Assembly (NCBI RefSeq): GCF_020880815.1
Contig: NZ_JAJITD010000022.1
Coordinates: 1 to 64,000, forward strand
Length of the DNA stretch: 64,000 nucleotides
Source of the DNA: Paraburkholderia sejongensis
GTDB taxonomy: Bacteria; Pseudomonadota; Gammaproteobacteria; Burkholderiales; Burkholderiaceae
Direction of reading: 5' to 3'
Part shown: in pieces, positions 8,389 through 16,707 of the stretch
Layout of the letters: each line of letters begins with the position of its first letter
Numbering within the stretch: position 1 is the first letter of the stretch
Notes under the pieces: model-generated
Database searches by the model: none
Told to the model about the DNA's origin: nothing
The model's input: the letters and a program-made list of their open reading frames with translations, nothing else
Program-made: the position numbers and the translations under genes

Positions 8389-9660
8389 TCAGCGGGTGGC
8401 CGAAGCCGGGGCCGGCGGCGTCGCCGGCGGTTCGGCCGGAGCAGCGGCTGCGGCCTGCGCGCCCGCTGCGGGCGGCGCCGCGCCGGGTGTGGCGGCGGCA
8501 GGCAGCGCCGCCGGCACGGGCCGCGCATCGACGCGCTGGCCCGGCTGCACCTTCTGCCAGCCGTCGACGATCACGCGCTCGCCGGCCTTCAACCCATCGC
8601 GCACGGTCCAGCGTCCTTCACCCTGGTCGCCCAGATCGATGTTGCGGCGGACCACGGTGCCGTCCTCGGCGACCAGCGCGACGCTCGCGATGCCGTTATC
8701 GAGTTGCACCGCGCGCTCCGGGATCCGGATCCCTTGCTGGTTGCCCGCGGAAATGATGCGCCCGCGCACGAACTGGCCAGGCAGCAGCGTGCGGCTTGGG
8801 TTCGCGAACTGCGCGCGCACGGTCTGCGTGCCGGTGGACGGATCGACGACGAGGTCGGCGAAGTCGAGAAAACCGCGTTCGTTATAGACCTGGCCGTTCG
8901 CGAGAATCAGCTGCACCTCGACGTTTTTCATGCTGGTCGGCTGGCGCGCGCCGGACTGGATCTGCTGTTCGAGATCGAGCATCGCGGTGTTCGACTGGGT
9001 GAACACCGCGTTGATCGGCGTCAGTTGATTGACCTGGGTGAGCAGGGTGGCCGCACCGGCGCTGACCAGCGCACCTTCGGTGACGAGCGCGCGACCGGCG
9101 CGGCCGGCGATCGGCGTGCGCACGATGCAGCGATCGAGCCGCAATTGCGCGAGCGACACGGCGGCCTGCGCATCGGCGACGTTGGCCTGGGCCTGTTGCA
9201 CCGTCGCGAGCGCGGCATCGTATTCTTGCGCGCTGACCGCGTGGCGGCCCACCAATGGTTTGAAGCGCTCGACCACCGAAGCCGCGTTGTCGCGCACCGC
9301 GGTTGCGCGAGCGAGCGCGGCCTGAGCCTGCTGCAATTGCGCGCGATAGTCACTCGGATCGATCTGGAACAGCGGCGCATTGGCCGGCAGGTCGGTGCCT
9401 TCCTGGTACAGCGTGCGCTGCACGATGCCGTCGACGCGCGCGCGAATCTCGGCGCTGCGCACGGCCTCGATACGGCCGGGCAACTCGACGACGTCGTGGA
9501 CGGCGGTGGTGGAGACCGTTTCGACCAGCACCGGAATCGGCGGCATCGAAGCGGCGGTGGGCGCGGCCTGCCGGTCGTTGCAGGCGGCGAGCAGGAGCGG
9601 CAAACCAGTGATCAGAAGCGAGACGGCGCGACTACGCAGACGGATTGCGGAGCAGGACAA
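8389..9660 (-). CDS. RND efflux periplasmic adaptor lipoprotein (MFP/HlyD family)
   Basis: First gene of the efflux operon, 423 residues. The best start is TTG at 9658-9660 with GGGAG six bases upstream, so initiation is on a rare codon. A lipoprotein signal ends L-L-A-A-C near residue 27. Then come the lipoyl/barrel-sandwich halves around a coiled-coil hairpin (about residues 100-175, rich in Ala/Gln), a beta-barrel and a membrane-proximal domain. The last ~45 residues are Ala/Pro rich and probably disordered. The adaptor couples the transporter to the outer-membrane channel. Confidence 0.93.
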   Translation of the reverse strand: MSCSAIRLRSRAVSLLITGLPLLLAACNDRQAAPTAASMPPIPVLVETVSTTAVHDVVELPGRIEAVRSAEIRARVDGIVQRTLYQEGTDLPANAPLFQIDPSDYRAQLQQAQAALARATAVRDNAASVVERFKPLVGRHAVSAQEYDAALATVQQAQANVADAQAAVSLAQLRLDRCIVRTPIAGRAGRALVTEGALVSAGAATLLTQVNQLTPINAVFTQSNTAMLDLEQQIQSGARQPTSMKNVEVQLILANGQVYNERGFLDFADLVVDPSTGTQTVRAQFANPSRTLLPGQFVRGRIISAGNQQGIRIPERAVQLDNGIASVALVAEDGTVVRRNIDLGDQGEGRWTVRDGLKAGERVIVDGWQKVQPGQRVDARPVPAALPAAATPGAAPPAAGAQAAAAAPAEPPATPPAPASATR

Positions 9661-9921
9661 GAGAAACTCCCTGGTGAAGGCACTCTTTTCTTACGCGTGA
9701 ATCGATGACGGTATAACGGTTTGCGCGTTCCGCAATGGACATTGTTAAATAATGCTTACGGCGCGGATACGATGCTGCCGGAAAAAGATTTCCGTTGATC
9801 GTACCGTGTCTGAGTGACTTGTCAATTTATTCGTCGCTGCGGCGAGGGAAATTGATTTGCCGGCTGTGATGGCGGGAGGGAAAGGAACGGTAATTGGGCA
9901 ATCGCGCTATCCGGCAAGCCG
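9661..9921. promoter_or_regulatory. Upstream region of the efflux operon
   Basis: A 261-bp gap with lower GC than its surroundings (for example 9735-9765). It must hold the efflux promoter, read leftward, and the end of the small membrane-protein gene at 9922. I see no unambiguous operator palindrome. Confidence 0.45.
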
Positions 9922-10218
9922 CTATAAACCGGTTTTAAGACGCCTCCTACACACTGCCCAAATGCCGAGATAAAGCAATGCGCCGATCAGCAACGAAGAA
10001 AGCGCCCAGTAAAGCAGCAGCGCAAGTACCTCCATGTCGTCGGGGTTCGCCAGACTGTCGTTGCCGGTGGCGGCGAGGCAAAAGCGCAGAAACAGATTCA
10101 CCGCGTCTGGCATGTTGAAAGGCAACAGGACGATCAGATACGTCAGTTGCCATCCCGCGATCGCCGACAACGCAACCACGATCAGCGCAATTAATGTCCT
10201 CAAGGCGATACTCGTCAT
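9922..10218 (-). CDS. Small two-helix membrane protein; candidate immunity partner of the DUF2778 protein
   Basis: A 98-residue protein with hydrophobic segments near residues 5-33 and 64-90, separated by a short, probably periplasmic loop (DAVNLFLRFCLAATGNDSLANPDD). It ends in a basic tail (C-R-R-R-L-K). Its ATG is six bases after the stop of the DUF2778 gene, so the two are co-transcribed. Tlde1 effectors of this family act in the periplasm and are neutralised by membrane-associated immunity proteins. The location, size and order fit such an immunity protein, but I see no family motif; the role is inferred from context. Confidence 0.6.
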   Translation of the reverse strand: MTSIALRTLIALIVVALSAIAGWQLTYLIVLLPFNMPDAVNLFLRFCLAATGNDSLANPDDMEVLALLLYWALSSLLIGALLYLGIWAVCRRRLKTGL

Positions 10219-10224
10219 ATCGAA

Positions 10225-10722
10225 CTACCGGTCCAGCACGCGACGAACGATGACCGTGCCGTATGCTTTCATCGATGTCCCGGGCACGGCGACCTTCATT
10301 CCGTGTGAGCGGATGTATGCGGCGAGCCTTTGGAAATCGTAAGGACGTTTCACCGTAATACAGCCTTCGCTGAGTCCCTGCGGCCCCGCGGGATGCAATC
10401 TGAAATTGCCTCGCTCAATTCCGTAGATATTGGTCTTGTCGCCTGTGGCCGGATTCCACAGCATGAACCACTCTCTATGATCCGTTGAACCAAATCCGTA
10501 TGCATTCCACGTGTCTCTCACGAATCCCAGGCGACCGCCTGACTGACGGTCCACAAGGTAATACGTTCCTTCCGGCAACGCTCCAATGTTTTTCCTATAA
10601 GTCAGGTCGGGATTGTTGCGTCCAGTAGCTTTACCCGAAAAGGCCTCGAAGCCGCCTAGCCCGCGGCATGTGAGGACAGACGTCGTTTTGCGGTTCAGAA
10701 GGAAAAGGCATCCTGCTGGCAT
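10225..10722 (-). CDS. DUF2778 protein (Tlde1-like L,D-transpeptidase fold), candidate antibacterial effector
   Basis: A 165-residue protein starting M-P-A-G-C-L-F-L-L-N with a GGAG upstream. It has the DUF2778 layout: a short N-terminal beta segment, then GALPEGTYYLVDRQSGGRLG, then the catalytic block RLHPAGPQGLSEGCI with His110, Ser118 and Cys121, the L,D-transpeptidase-type active site. Members of this family include the type VI effector Tlde1, which cuts or exchanges peptidoglycan stem peptides in the periplasm. No signal peptide is visible, consistent with delivery by a secretion system. No VgrG, Hcp or other T6SS gene lies nearby, so delivery is unknown. The small membrane protein just downstream is the likely partner. 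Confidence 0.8.
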   Translation of the reverse strand: MPAGCLFLLNRKTTSVLTCRGLGGFEAFSGKATGRNNPDLTYRKNIGALPEGTYYLVDRQSGGRLGFVRDTWNAYGFGSTDHREWFMLWNPATGDKTNIYGIERGNFRLHPAGPQGLSEGCITVKRPYDFQRLAAYIRSHGMKVAVPGTSMKAYGTVIVRRVLDR

Positions 10723-10744
10723 CCGTGCTCCGATATCGTTTCAA

Positions 10745-10779
10745 CCTGCGGTTTTCGCAACAGTTGCGAAAACCGCAGG
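10745..10779. other. Perfect 17-bp inverted repeat with one-base centre
   Basis: CCTGCGGTTTTCGCAAC (10745-10761) and its exact complement (10763-10779) flank a single A. It lies 23 bp upstream of the DUF2778 start and downstream of the dsdC-like gene, both on the minus strand. It could end the dsdC transcript, act as a cruciform or operator, or be a remnant of a mobile repeat. A T-tract is lacking. Confidence 0.75.
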
Positions 10780-10878
10780 CTAAAAGAGTGGAGAGGTCAC
10801 GGGAATCGGGTGAGTCTGAAAATGGGACTGAAAAAATAGGACTGCCTGCTGACGTGCGCCGGCTGCGGCAAGCGCGAA

Positions 10879-11820
10879 TCAAACCCGCAACCACAGCGCC
10901 CGCTCCCGCTCGAACCGCTCGCACTCCGCCTTGATCCACGTCGAGAACACCGCCACACGCTCATCGTCCGGCCGGCGCGACAGCAGCATGTAGCGCGCGG
11001 GTGCGCGCACGTGCCGGCCGAACACGTCGATCAGCCGGCCGCTTTCGAGCTCGTCCTGAATCAGTGCGCTGCGTCCCAGCGCGACGCCCTGGTGATTCAG
11101 CGCCGCGCTCACCGCGAGGCTCGCGAGGTTGAACTGCGGGCCATCGAGATGGCCGAGCCAGTCCGGCCGCAATGCTTCGAGCCACGTGCGCCATTCGATG
11201 AATTGCGCGGCGCCGGCCCACGGCGACGCGTCGTGCAGCAGCACCGCGCCGTCGAATGCGAGTCCTTTGGCAAAGCGCGGGTGTCGCGCGAGATATTCCG
11301 GGGTTGCGACCGCGACCAGATACTCGTCCATCAGCACGTCGGCCTGCACGTGACGGTAGTGGCCCGGATCGTAGCGCACCGCGACGTCGATCTGGTCGGC
11401 GTCCATCGCGTGGCGATCGAGAGTCTGGAACTCGGCCTGCAACCGCACCGATACGTCAGGCTGCTGCCGGTGAAACTCCGTCAGGCGCGGCATCAGCCAG
11501 TGCAATGCGAGCGAGGGCAGGCAGTTGACCTGCAACGGCGCGCGCTCGAACGCGAGTTGCCGCAACGTGCGGTTGATTTCCGCGAGCGCTTTCGCGGTCG
11601 TGTCGAACAGCACCGCGCCATTCGCAGTCAGTTTGAGCTTGCGCGGCTCGCGCACGAACAGCGGATAGCCGAGCCGTGCTTCGAGATGGCGGATCTGCTG
11701 ACTGACCGCGCTTTGCGTCAGATTCAGCGCGTGCGCGGCCTTGGTGAAACTCAGCAGCCGGGCGGCGGTTTCGAAACAGCGCAGCGCGCCGAGGAGCGAG
11801 GAGTCGAGTTGCATGAGCAT
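10879..11820 (-). CDS. dsdC: LysR-family regulator, DsdC-like, divergent from dsdA
   Basis: A 313-residue LysR-type regulator (311 if the second ATG at 11812-11814 is used). The N-terminal winged HTH is clear: SFTKAAHALNLTQSAVSQQI, followed by the LGYPLFVREPR wing. Residues ~95-300 form the ligand-binding domain. It is divergent from the D-serine deaminase with only 103 bp between, the standard arrangement for DsdC, which activates dsdA in response to D-serine. A palindrome overlapping its own start codon (11818-11834) suggests autorepression. The name is based on context; GcvA-like relatives are similar in sequence. Confidence 0.85.
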   Translation of the reverse strand: MLMQLDSSLLGALRCFETAARLLSFTKAAHALNLTQSAVSQQIRHLEARLGYPLFVREPRKLKLTANGAVLFDTTAKALAEINRTLRQLAFERAPLQVNCLPSLALHWLMPRLTEFHRQQPDVSVRLQAEFQTLDRHAMDADQIDVAVRYDPGHYRHVQADVLMDEYLVAVATPEYLARHPRFAKGLAFDGAVLLHDASPWAGAAQFIEWRTWLEALRPDWLGHLDGPQFNLASLAVSAALNHQGVALGRSALIQDELESGRLIDVFGRHVRAPARYMLLSRRPDDERVAVFSTWIKAECERFERERALWLRV

Positions 11821-11834
11821 TAGTGTAGCTAATG
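11818..11834. promoter_or_regulatory. LysR-type operator (T-N11-A palindrome) at the dsdC start
   Basis: CATTAG-TGTAG-CTAATG: perfect 6-bp arms with a 5-base spacer, containing the T-N11-A core typical of LysR boxes. It overlaps the regulator's first start codon, so binding would also block regulator expression. Confidence 0.6.
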
Positions 11835-11923
11835 CATCGATTAGAAACGACCGCTTTTCGGCTTACCCGCCGCACCGTAGGATCGTGGCCATCTCGTTGA
11901 TCTGAAAGGGAAGGGCCGTTGCG

Positions 11924-13378
11924 ATGAGTTCCCCGCTGCAAGCATCGTTATTAGCCGCGCTTCGGGCGCGCGAGCCGCTGTTGTGGCTCAATCCGCGCGC
12001 CGGTACGCCGTTGCCGGCGAGCGCGCCGTCGCTCGCGACGATCGAAGAAGCCGAAATGCGGCTCGCGCGTTGCGAGCCGTTGCTGGCCGCGCTGTTTCCG
12101 GAACTCGCGAGATGCGCGGGACGCATCGACTCAGAGTTGATGGCCGCCGCGCCGTTGCGCGATGCCCTGGCAGGCGAGGGCACGTGGTTCGTCAAACGCG
12201 ACGACGCGTTGCCGGTCGCCGGCTCGATCAAGGCGCGCGGTGGCTTCCACGAAGTGCTCGCGCTGGCCGAAGCGATCGCGCTCGAACACGGCCTGCTGGC
12301 CGCCGCCGACGACCGCCGCAAGCTCGCGCACGCCGAAGCGCGCGAGCTGTTTGCGCGGCATACGGTGATGGTCGGCAGCACCGGCAATCTCGGGCTGAGC
12401 ATCGGCGTGCTGGCCGCGGCGCTCGGCTTCGAGACGGTCGTGCACATGTCGACCGACGCCAAGCCGTGGAAGAAGGACCGTTTGCGCCACCGCGGCGTGC
12501 GCGTGGTCGAGCATGCCGGCGATTACGCGGCGGCGGTCGAGGCCGGCCGCCGCGAAGCGCGCGCAATGCCGCGCGGCCATTTCGTCGACGACGAACGTTC
12601 GAGTCTGCTGTTCGCCGGCTATGCGACCGCCGCGCGCGAGCTGGCGACGCAACTGGCGCGGGCGGGGCGCATCGTCGATGCCGCGCAGCCGCTGTGCGTG
12701 TATCTGCCGTGCGGCGTCAGCGGCGCACCGGGCGGCATCACGTATGGGCTGAAGGCGCTGTTCGGGCCGCACGTGCATTGCTTTTTCGCCGAACCGGCCG
12801 CGTCGCCATGCATGCTGGTGCAACTGGCGGCGGGCGTCGAGCGCCCGGTTTCCGTGTACGACATCGGGCTCGACAATCGCACCGACGCGGATGGACTGGC
12901 GGTCGGGCTCGCGTCGCAATGGGTCGCGCCGTTGATGGCCGCGCAACTGGCCGGCGTGTTCACGGTCAGCGACGCGCAACTCTACGCGCATCTGTCGACG
13001 CTCGAGCAAACGTTGGGGATCGAGGTCGAGCCGTCGGCGGCCGCGGCTGTCGGCGGGCCCGGGTGGCTCACGCAATCGGCGGCGGGCCGCGACTATACGC
13101 GCGCCCACCGGTTCGATCCGCACGCGGCGACGCATGTGATCTGGGCGACTGGCGGTTCGCTGGTGCCGGCCGCCGAGCATCTGCGGTTCCGGCAAACCGC
13201 CGGGCAATGGGCGGCGGCCCTCCGCCAGGCACGGAGCAGGGCGCGCGACTCACGTGCGCCTGCTCACCGCATCAACGGTGCTTGCGCTCGGGATGCCGCA
13301 ACACCGAATGATGGCGGCCGTAGCTCAGATAGATCGCGAGCCCGATCACCAGCCACACGAACAGACGCAGCCACGTGA
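11924..13378 (+). CDS. dsdA: D-serine ammonia-lyase
   Basis: PLP enzyme that converts D-serine to pyruvate and ammonia. The PLP lysine is Lys103 in GSIKARGGFHE, and the phosphate-binding loop is GSTGNLGLSIG. A Gly-rich block (PCGVSGAPGGITYGLKALFG) and a C-terminal WATGGSLVPAAEH complete the family pattern. The frame is 484 residues, about 40 longer than usual. The last ~45 codons are Arg/Ala-rich, unlike the family, and the final 107 bp overlap the 3' end of the convergent permease gene. Either the natural stop has been lost or there is a frameshift just after the conserved domain. A divergent DsdC-like regulator lies upstream. Confidence 0.93.
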   Translation: MSSPLQASLLAALRAREPLLWLNPRAGTPLPASAPSLATIEEAEMRLARCEPLLAALFPELARCAGRIDSELMAAAPLRDALAGEGTWFVKRDDALPVAGSIKARGGFHEVLALAEAIALEHGLLAAADDRRKLAHAEARELFARHTVMVGSTGNLGLSIGVLAAALGFETVVHMSTDAKPWKKDRLRHRGVRVVEHAGDYAAAVEAGRREARAMPRGHFVDDERSSLLFAGYATAARELATQLARAGRIVDAAQPLCVYLPCGVSGAPGGITYGLKALFGPHVHCFFAEPAASPCMLVQLAAGVERPVSVYDIGLDNRTDADGLAVGLASQWVAPLMAAQLAGVFTVSDAQLYAHLSTLEQTLGIEVEPSAAAAVGGPGWLTQSAAGRDYTRAHRFDPHAATHVIWATGGSLVPAAEHLRFRQTAGQWAAALRQARSRARDSRAPAHRINGACARDAATPNDGGRSSDRSRARSPATRTDAAT

Positions 13379-14738
13379 CGAGCGGCAGTCCGGCCATCAG
13401 CAGCAGGCAGAACAGAATGCCGAGCACCGGCACCACCGGCACGCCGGGCGCGCGGAACGGGCGCGCCGCTTCGGAGTCGCTGCGCCGCAGATAAATCACC
13501 GCGCCGCACACGAGGATGAACGCGAACAGCGTGCCGATGCTGACCATCTCGCCGAGCACGCCGATCGGCGTCAACGCGGCGACGATCGCAACGACGGTGC
13601 CGATCAGCATCTGACTCAGATACGGCGTATGCAAGCGGTCGTGCACGCGCGCGAAAAACTGCGGCAGCAGCCCGTCCTGCGACATCGTGAAGAAGATCCG
13701 GCTCTGTCCATACAGCAGCACGAGGATCACGGTGGTCAGCCCGGTCAGCGCGCCGATTTTGATCAGGATCGCAAACCAGTTCAGACCGATTGCGTCGACC
13801 CCTTTGGCGATCGGGTCGGGCACGTTCAGGTCGCCGTACGGCACCAGCCCGGTCAGCACGCCGGCCACCAGGATGTACAGGATCGTACAGATCACCAGCG
13901 AGCCGAGAATGCCGATCGGCATGTCGCGTTGCGGCTGGCGCGCCTCCTGCGCGGCGGTGGACACCGCATCGAAGCCGATGAACGCGAAGAACACCACGGC
14001 CGAGCCGCGCAGAATCCCGCTCAAACCGAAGTTGCCGAACTGGCCGGTATTGGCCGGGATGAACGGATGCCAGTTGGCCTGCCTGACGAAAAACGCGCCG
14101 ATCACGATAAACGCGACCACTACGGTCAGCTTGACCGCGACCATGATGTTGTTGATCCGCGCGGACTCTTTGGTGCCCATCACCAGCATCGCGGTCAGGA
14201 TCGCGACGATCAGGATCGCCGGCAGATTGACGAGGCCGGTGATCGTCGAACCGTCGGCGAGCTTGACGACGGTGCCGGGCGCGGCCGCGAGCATCGGCGG
14301 AATATCGATGCCGACGTTGCGCAGCAAACTCACGATATAGCCGGACCAGCCGACCGCGACGGTGGCCGCGCCCATCGCGTATTCGAGGATCAGGTCCCAG
14401 CCGATGATCCACGCGAAGACCTCGCCGAGCGTCGCATACGTATACGTGTAGCTGCTGCCGCACACCGGCAGCATCGCGGCGAGTTCCGAATAGCACAGGC
14501 CGACGAACGCGCACGCGATGCCGCCCAGCACGAACGACAGCATGATGCTCGGTCCGGCGAATTGCGCGGCGGCGGTGCCGGTCAGCACGAAGATGCCCGC
14601 GCCGATGATCGCGCCGATGCCCATTGCGGTGATGCTCGTCGCGCCGAGTGTTTTCGACAGCTTGTGACCTTCGTCGACGTCGGCGCTGCCGACGATGTCG
14701 GCAACGGATTTCCGTGCCATGTAACCCGTATCGGCCAT
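13272..14738 (-). CDS. Amino-acid permease, APC family (cationic amino-acid transporter-like)
   Basis: An integral membrane transporter of 488 residues with about 12 hydrophobic helices. The first helix carries the APC motif GIGAIIGAGIFVLTG (about residues 41-55), and the sixth region FFAFIGFDAVSTAAQEARQP is typical of the CAT/YfnA branch. It probably imports an amino acid with protons. It converges on dsdA and overlaps its end by 107 bp. A D-serine role would fit the neighbour but cannot be shown. The start could also be the internal ATG at M-A-R-K-S-V (14720). Confidence 0.9.
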   Translation of the reverse strand: MADTGYMARKSVADIVGSADVDEGHKLSKTLGATSITAMGIGAIIGAGIFVLTGTAAAQFAGPSIMLSFVLGGIACAFVGLCYSELAAMLPVCGSSYTYTYATLGEVFAWIIGWDLILEYAMGAATVAVGWSGYIVSLLRNVGIDIPPMLAAAPGTVVKLADGSTITGLVNLPAILIVAILTAMLVMGTKESARINNIMVAVKLTVVVAFIVIGAFFVRQANWHPFIPANTGQFGNFGLSGILRGSAVVFFAFIGFDAVSTAAQEARQPQRDMPIGILGSLVICTILYILVAGVLTGLVPYGDLNVPDPIAKGVDAIGLNWFAILIKIGALTGLTTVILVLLYGQSRIFFTMSQDGLLPQFFARVHDRLHTPYLSQMLIGTVVAIVAALTPIGVLGEMVSIGTLFAFILVCGAVIYLRRSDSEAARPFRAPGVPVVPVLGILFCLLLMAGLPLVTWLRLFVWLVIGLAIYLSYGRHHSVLRHPERKHR

Positions 14739-15084
14739 GATCAGTCGTCCCGGTCAAAAGATGATTGGGCATGAACCGGCGCGGCTCGCGGCGGTTCGCG
14801 AAGCACCACGGCCGAAGCTGGAATGAGCCGGCGACGGTCGGAACAGCGTCCGGCGCAGGCCGGCGGGTGGAGGGGAAAACGGGAGAAAGCCTTGAACCAG
14901 TGTAGGCCGCTTTAAAAGCAAAGGGAAAGTTCGCCCTCGCGATGCCGGGCGGCATCAGGCGAGAGCGACGCTTCGCGCCGCACACCCCGGCGAAAGCGGG
15001 GCATGCAGCGGCCGGCTAACGCCGCGCGGCACGCGGTTCGCAAGCAATCAGCGGGACGGCAATCAGCCAGGCAATCAGCCGCAA
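14739..15084. other. Intergenic region, no gene seen
   Basis: A 346-bp stretch between the permease start and the 3' end of the next minus-strand gene. It must contain the permease promoter. Apart from the GCAATCAGC repeats at its right end I see no gene or terminator. Confidence 0.5.
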
Positions 15085-15089
15085 TCAGC
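15044..15089. repeat. Four copies of GCAATCAGC
   Basis: Exact copies at 15044-15052, 15059-15067, 15071-15079 and 15081-15089. The last overlaps the stop codon (15085-15087) of the minus-strand gene. A simple short direct repeat right after a gene end. Confidence 0.85.
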
Positions 15090-15813
15090 GGATGCGTCCG
15101 CGCCGCACCATTTCGCTCAGGCCCAGCGAATGGCCCGGATCGTAGTAATGAATCAACAAGGTGCGGCGCTGGCCGTTCTGCACGTCGAGATTCGAGTGCT
15201 GCAACGCGAAGCCGTTGAATTCGTAGACGCTGCCCGGTTGCACCGGAATGCGCCTGCAGTTGCCGACCCGCAGATCGTGCAGCGTATGCCAGACGCGCCA
15301 ACGCAGCGGCAGGCTGCGCAGGATGCCGTGACGCATCTTGCACATCAGGTTGGAGAACGTCGTCACCGACAGGCGCGGCTTGCGCCACATCACGAGGTCG
15401 CCGTTGTGAACGCCTTCCTGCGCGAGCTGTAACGGAATCAGCAGCGTCAGCAGGTGCGAATCGTAGTGGCGCTTGTTGCTTTCCGCGAGGCTGGCGGTAC
15501 TCGCGCAGCGCAGCACGTGAAACGGCTCGAGCGGTAGATCGGTGAGGCCGGCCTCGGCGGCCATTGCCCGGGTGTTCGCGCAGATGCGCTGCTCGAGTTC
15601 GCGAAACGCTGCGCCGCGCCGCAGTATCTCGGCGATCTTCGCACCGGATTGCGCACGCTGCGGAGCGTTGCCGAACAGAGCGTCGATGAATTCGTTGATT
15701 TCGGCGATCGTTTCCAGAGGAATTACCTCGTCGAACGACTTCAAGGCAACGCTTTTATCTATTCGAATTCGTTTTGTCGCAGTAAGTCCACGCACGTCAG
15801 TCAGGGATTGCAT
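15085..15813 (-). CDS. Hypothetical protein with a 2OG-Fe(II) oxygenase-like pattern, 242 aa
   Basis: No family is recognised with certainty. The second half shows the ordered signature of a double-stranded beta-helix oxygenase: an H-x-D pair in RHYDSHLLTLLIPLQ (about residues 115-130), a GDLVMW strand, then RIPVQPGSVYEFNGFALQHS with a distal His. RRTLLIHYYDPGH follows, where the first Arg could bind 2-oxoglutarate. There is no signal peptide or transmembrane helix. It stands alone between long non-coding stretches, so its substrate cannot be guessed. The assignment rests on motif order only. Confidence 0.6.
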   Translation of the reverse strand: MQSLTDVRGLTATKRIRIDKSVALKSFDEVIPLETIAEINEFIDALFGNAPQRAQSGAKIAEILRRGAAFRELEQRICANTRAMAAEAGLTDLPLEPFHVLRCASTASLAESNKRHYDSHLLTLLIPLQLAQEGVHNGDLVMWRKPRLSVTTFSNLMCKMRHGILRSLPLRWRVWHTLHDLRVGNCRRIPVQPGSVYEFNGFALQHSNLDVQNGQRRTLLIHYYDPGHSLGLSEMVRRGRIR

Positions 15814-16707
15814 AGCTATGAAATTCCCTTGGTTTTTTGATAAACGACTGCATCGAAATTATTCTTTAACAGTCGCGGGCAATGTACGCCACCGTACACA
15901 CGGCAATCACGCAAATTGAACCGGATTGAAACGGCCAGGCGATTTTCTCCTAAAGCTTTCGCGGCGGTTTGTCAGTTCGTGCGGATTGGTTCGAGAAGCC
16001 GAAAAGGTCTTGAGTATGGCGTAAAACGCCGGTGACGGGCCGCGTTGCTCACGTCGAAAATGTCGATAATTTATCTTATGTCAAATCACATACTGACCCA
16101 GGATTTAACAATTGGTGCCCCGTCGCAGCCACGCGCGCTGTGCAAATGGCGTGCCCGGCGGAACGCTCTCCATCCCAGGTGATCACGCCGTCAAAGCCAG
16201 CGTCACGTTGGCGCGGGGCAATCCACACGCGATAACCGTTATGCAGTCCGCTTCCGGTTAATCGGTAAAAGCTATTTGCCCACTTTTACCGATTCTTCCA
16301 CCACGGGGATATCCATTTCCCGAGTGCCGAATTGCATAGCGATGCGGATATACCGGGCTATTACGTGTGCGGTAGATACCACTTTAAGTGCGCGCTGGCA
16401 CGGCGCGTGATTAGATGCCCTTTAAAGCCTTCTTTCCAATGCCCGCGATAAAACCTTACACAAGGCATTATCGTGACCACTGCGATGGCAGCCGTTTCGT
16501 CGTCGGCGCGTACTGCCGACTGCGGCACTGGGGTCGATTGAGCGGAGATATCCGCCGCCGAGGCGTCGCCGCGATAGGCGTCGATTCCGGCCGCATGGAG
16601 ATCCGGACAACGCGTATCGCGGCTGGCTGGACGGCAACGCGATTAGTGACAACGCCGATCAGCGGCCGCTTGCGCTAGCGCAGCTCCATTCCGGTTCCAT
16701 GCCGGCC
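15814..16707. other. Long intergenic region with a strong inverted repeat
   Basis: About 890 bp of lower GC than the flanks. It contains the promoter of the minus-strand gene ending at 15813 and a 12-bp inverted repeat at 16260-16294. Short frames exist but lack ribosome sites and codon bias, so I call no gene. Confidence 0.5.
16260..16294. other. 12-bp inverted repeat AATCGGTAAAAG-N11-CTTTTACCGATT
   Basis: Arms at 16260-16271 and 16283-16294 are perfectly complementary, with spacer CTATTTGCCCA. The repeat is AT-rich and lies far from any gene start, so it could be an operator, part of an unannotated RNA or a small mobile repeat. Confidence 0.7.

Noticed and set aside
5113..9708. Very long plus-strand open frame (about 1530 codons) opposite the efflux operon
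   Set aside because: It is antisense to three well-supported RND genes, is Arg/His/Gln-rich without domains, and arises from GC-biased third positions.
9922..10722. Evidence for a complete type VI secretion locus
   Set aside because: No Hcp, VgrG, Tss or PAAR genes are present in the window; only the candidate effector and its partner are seen.
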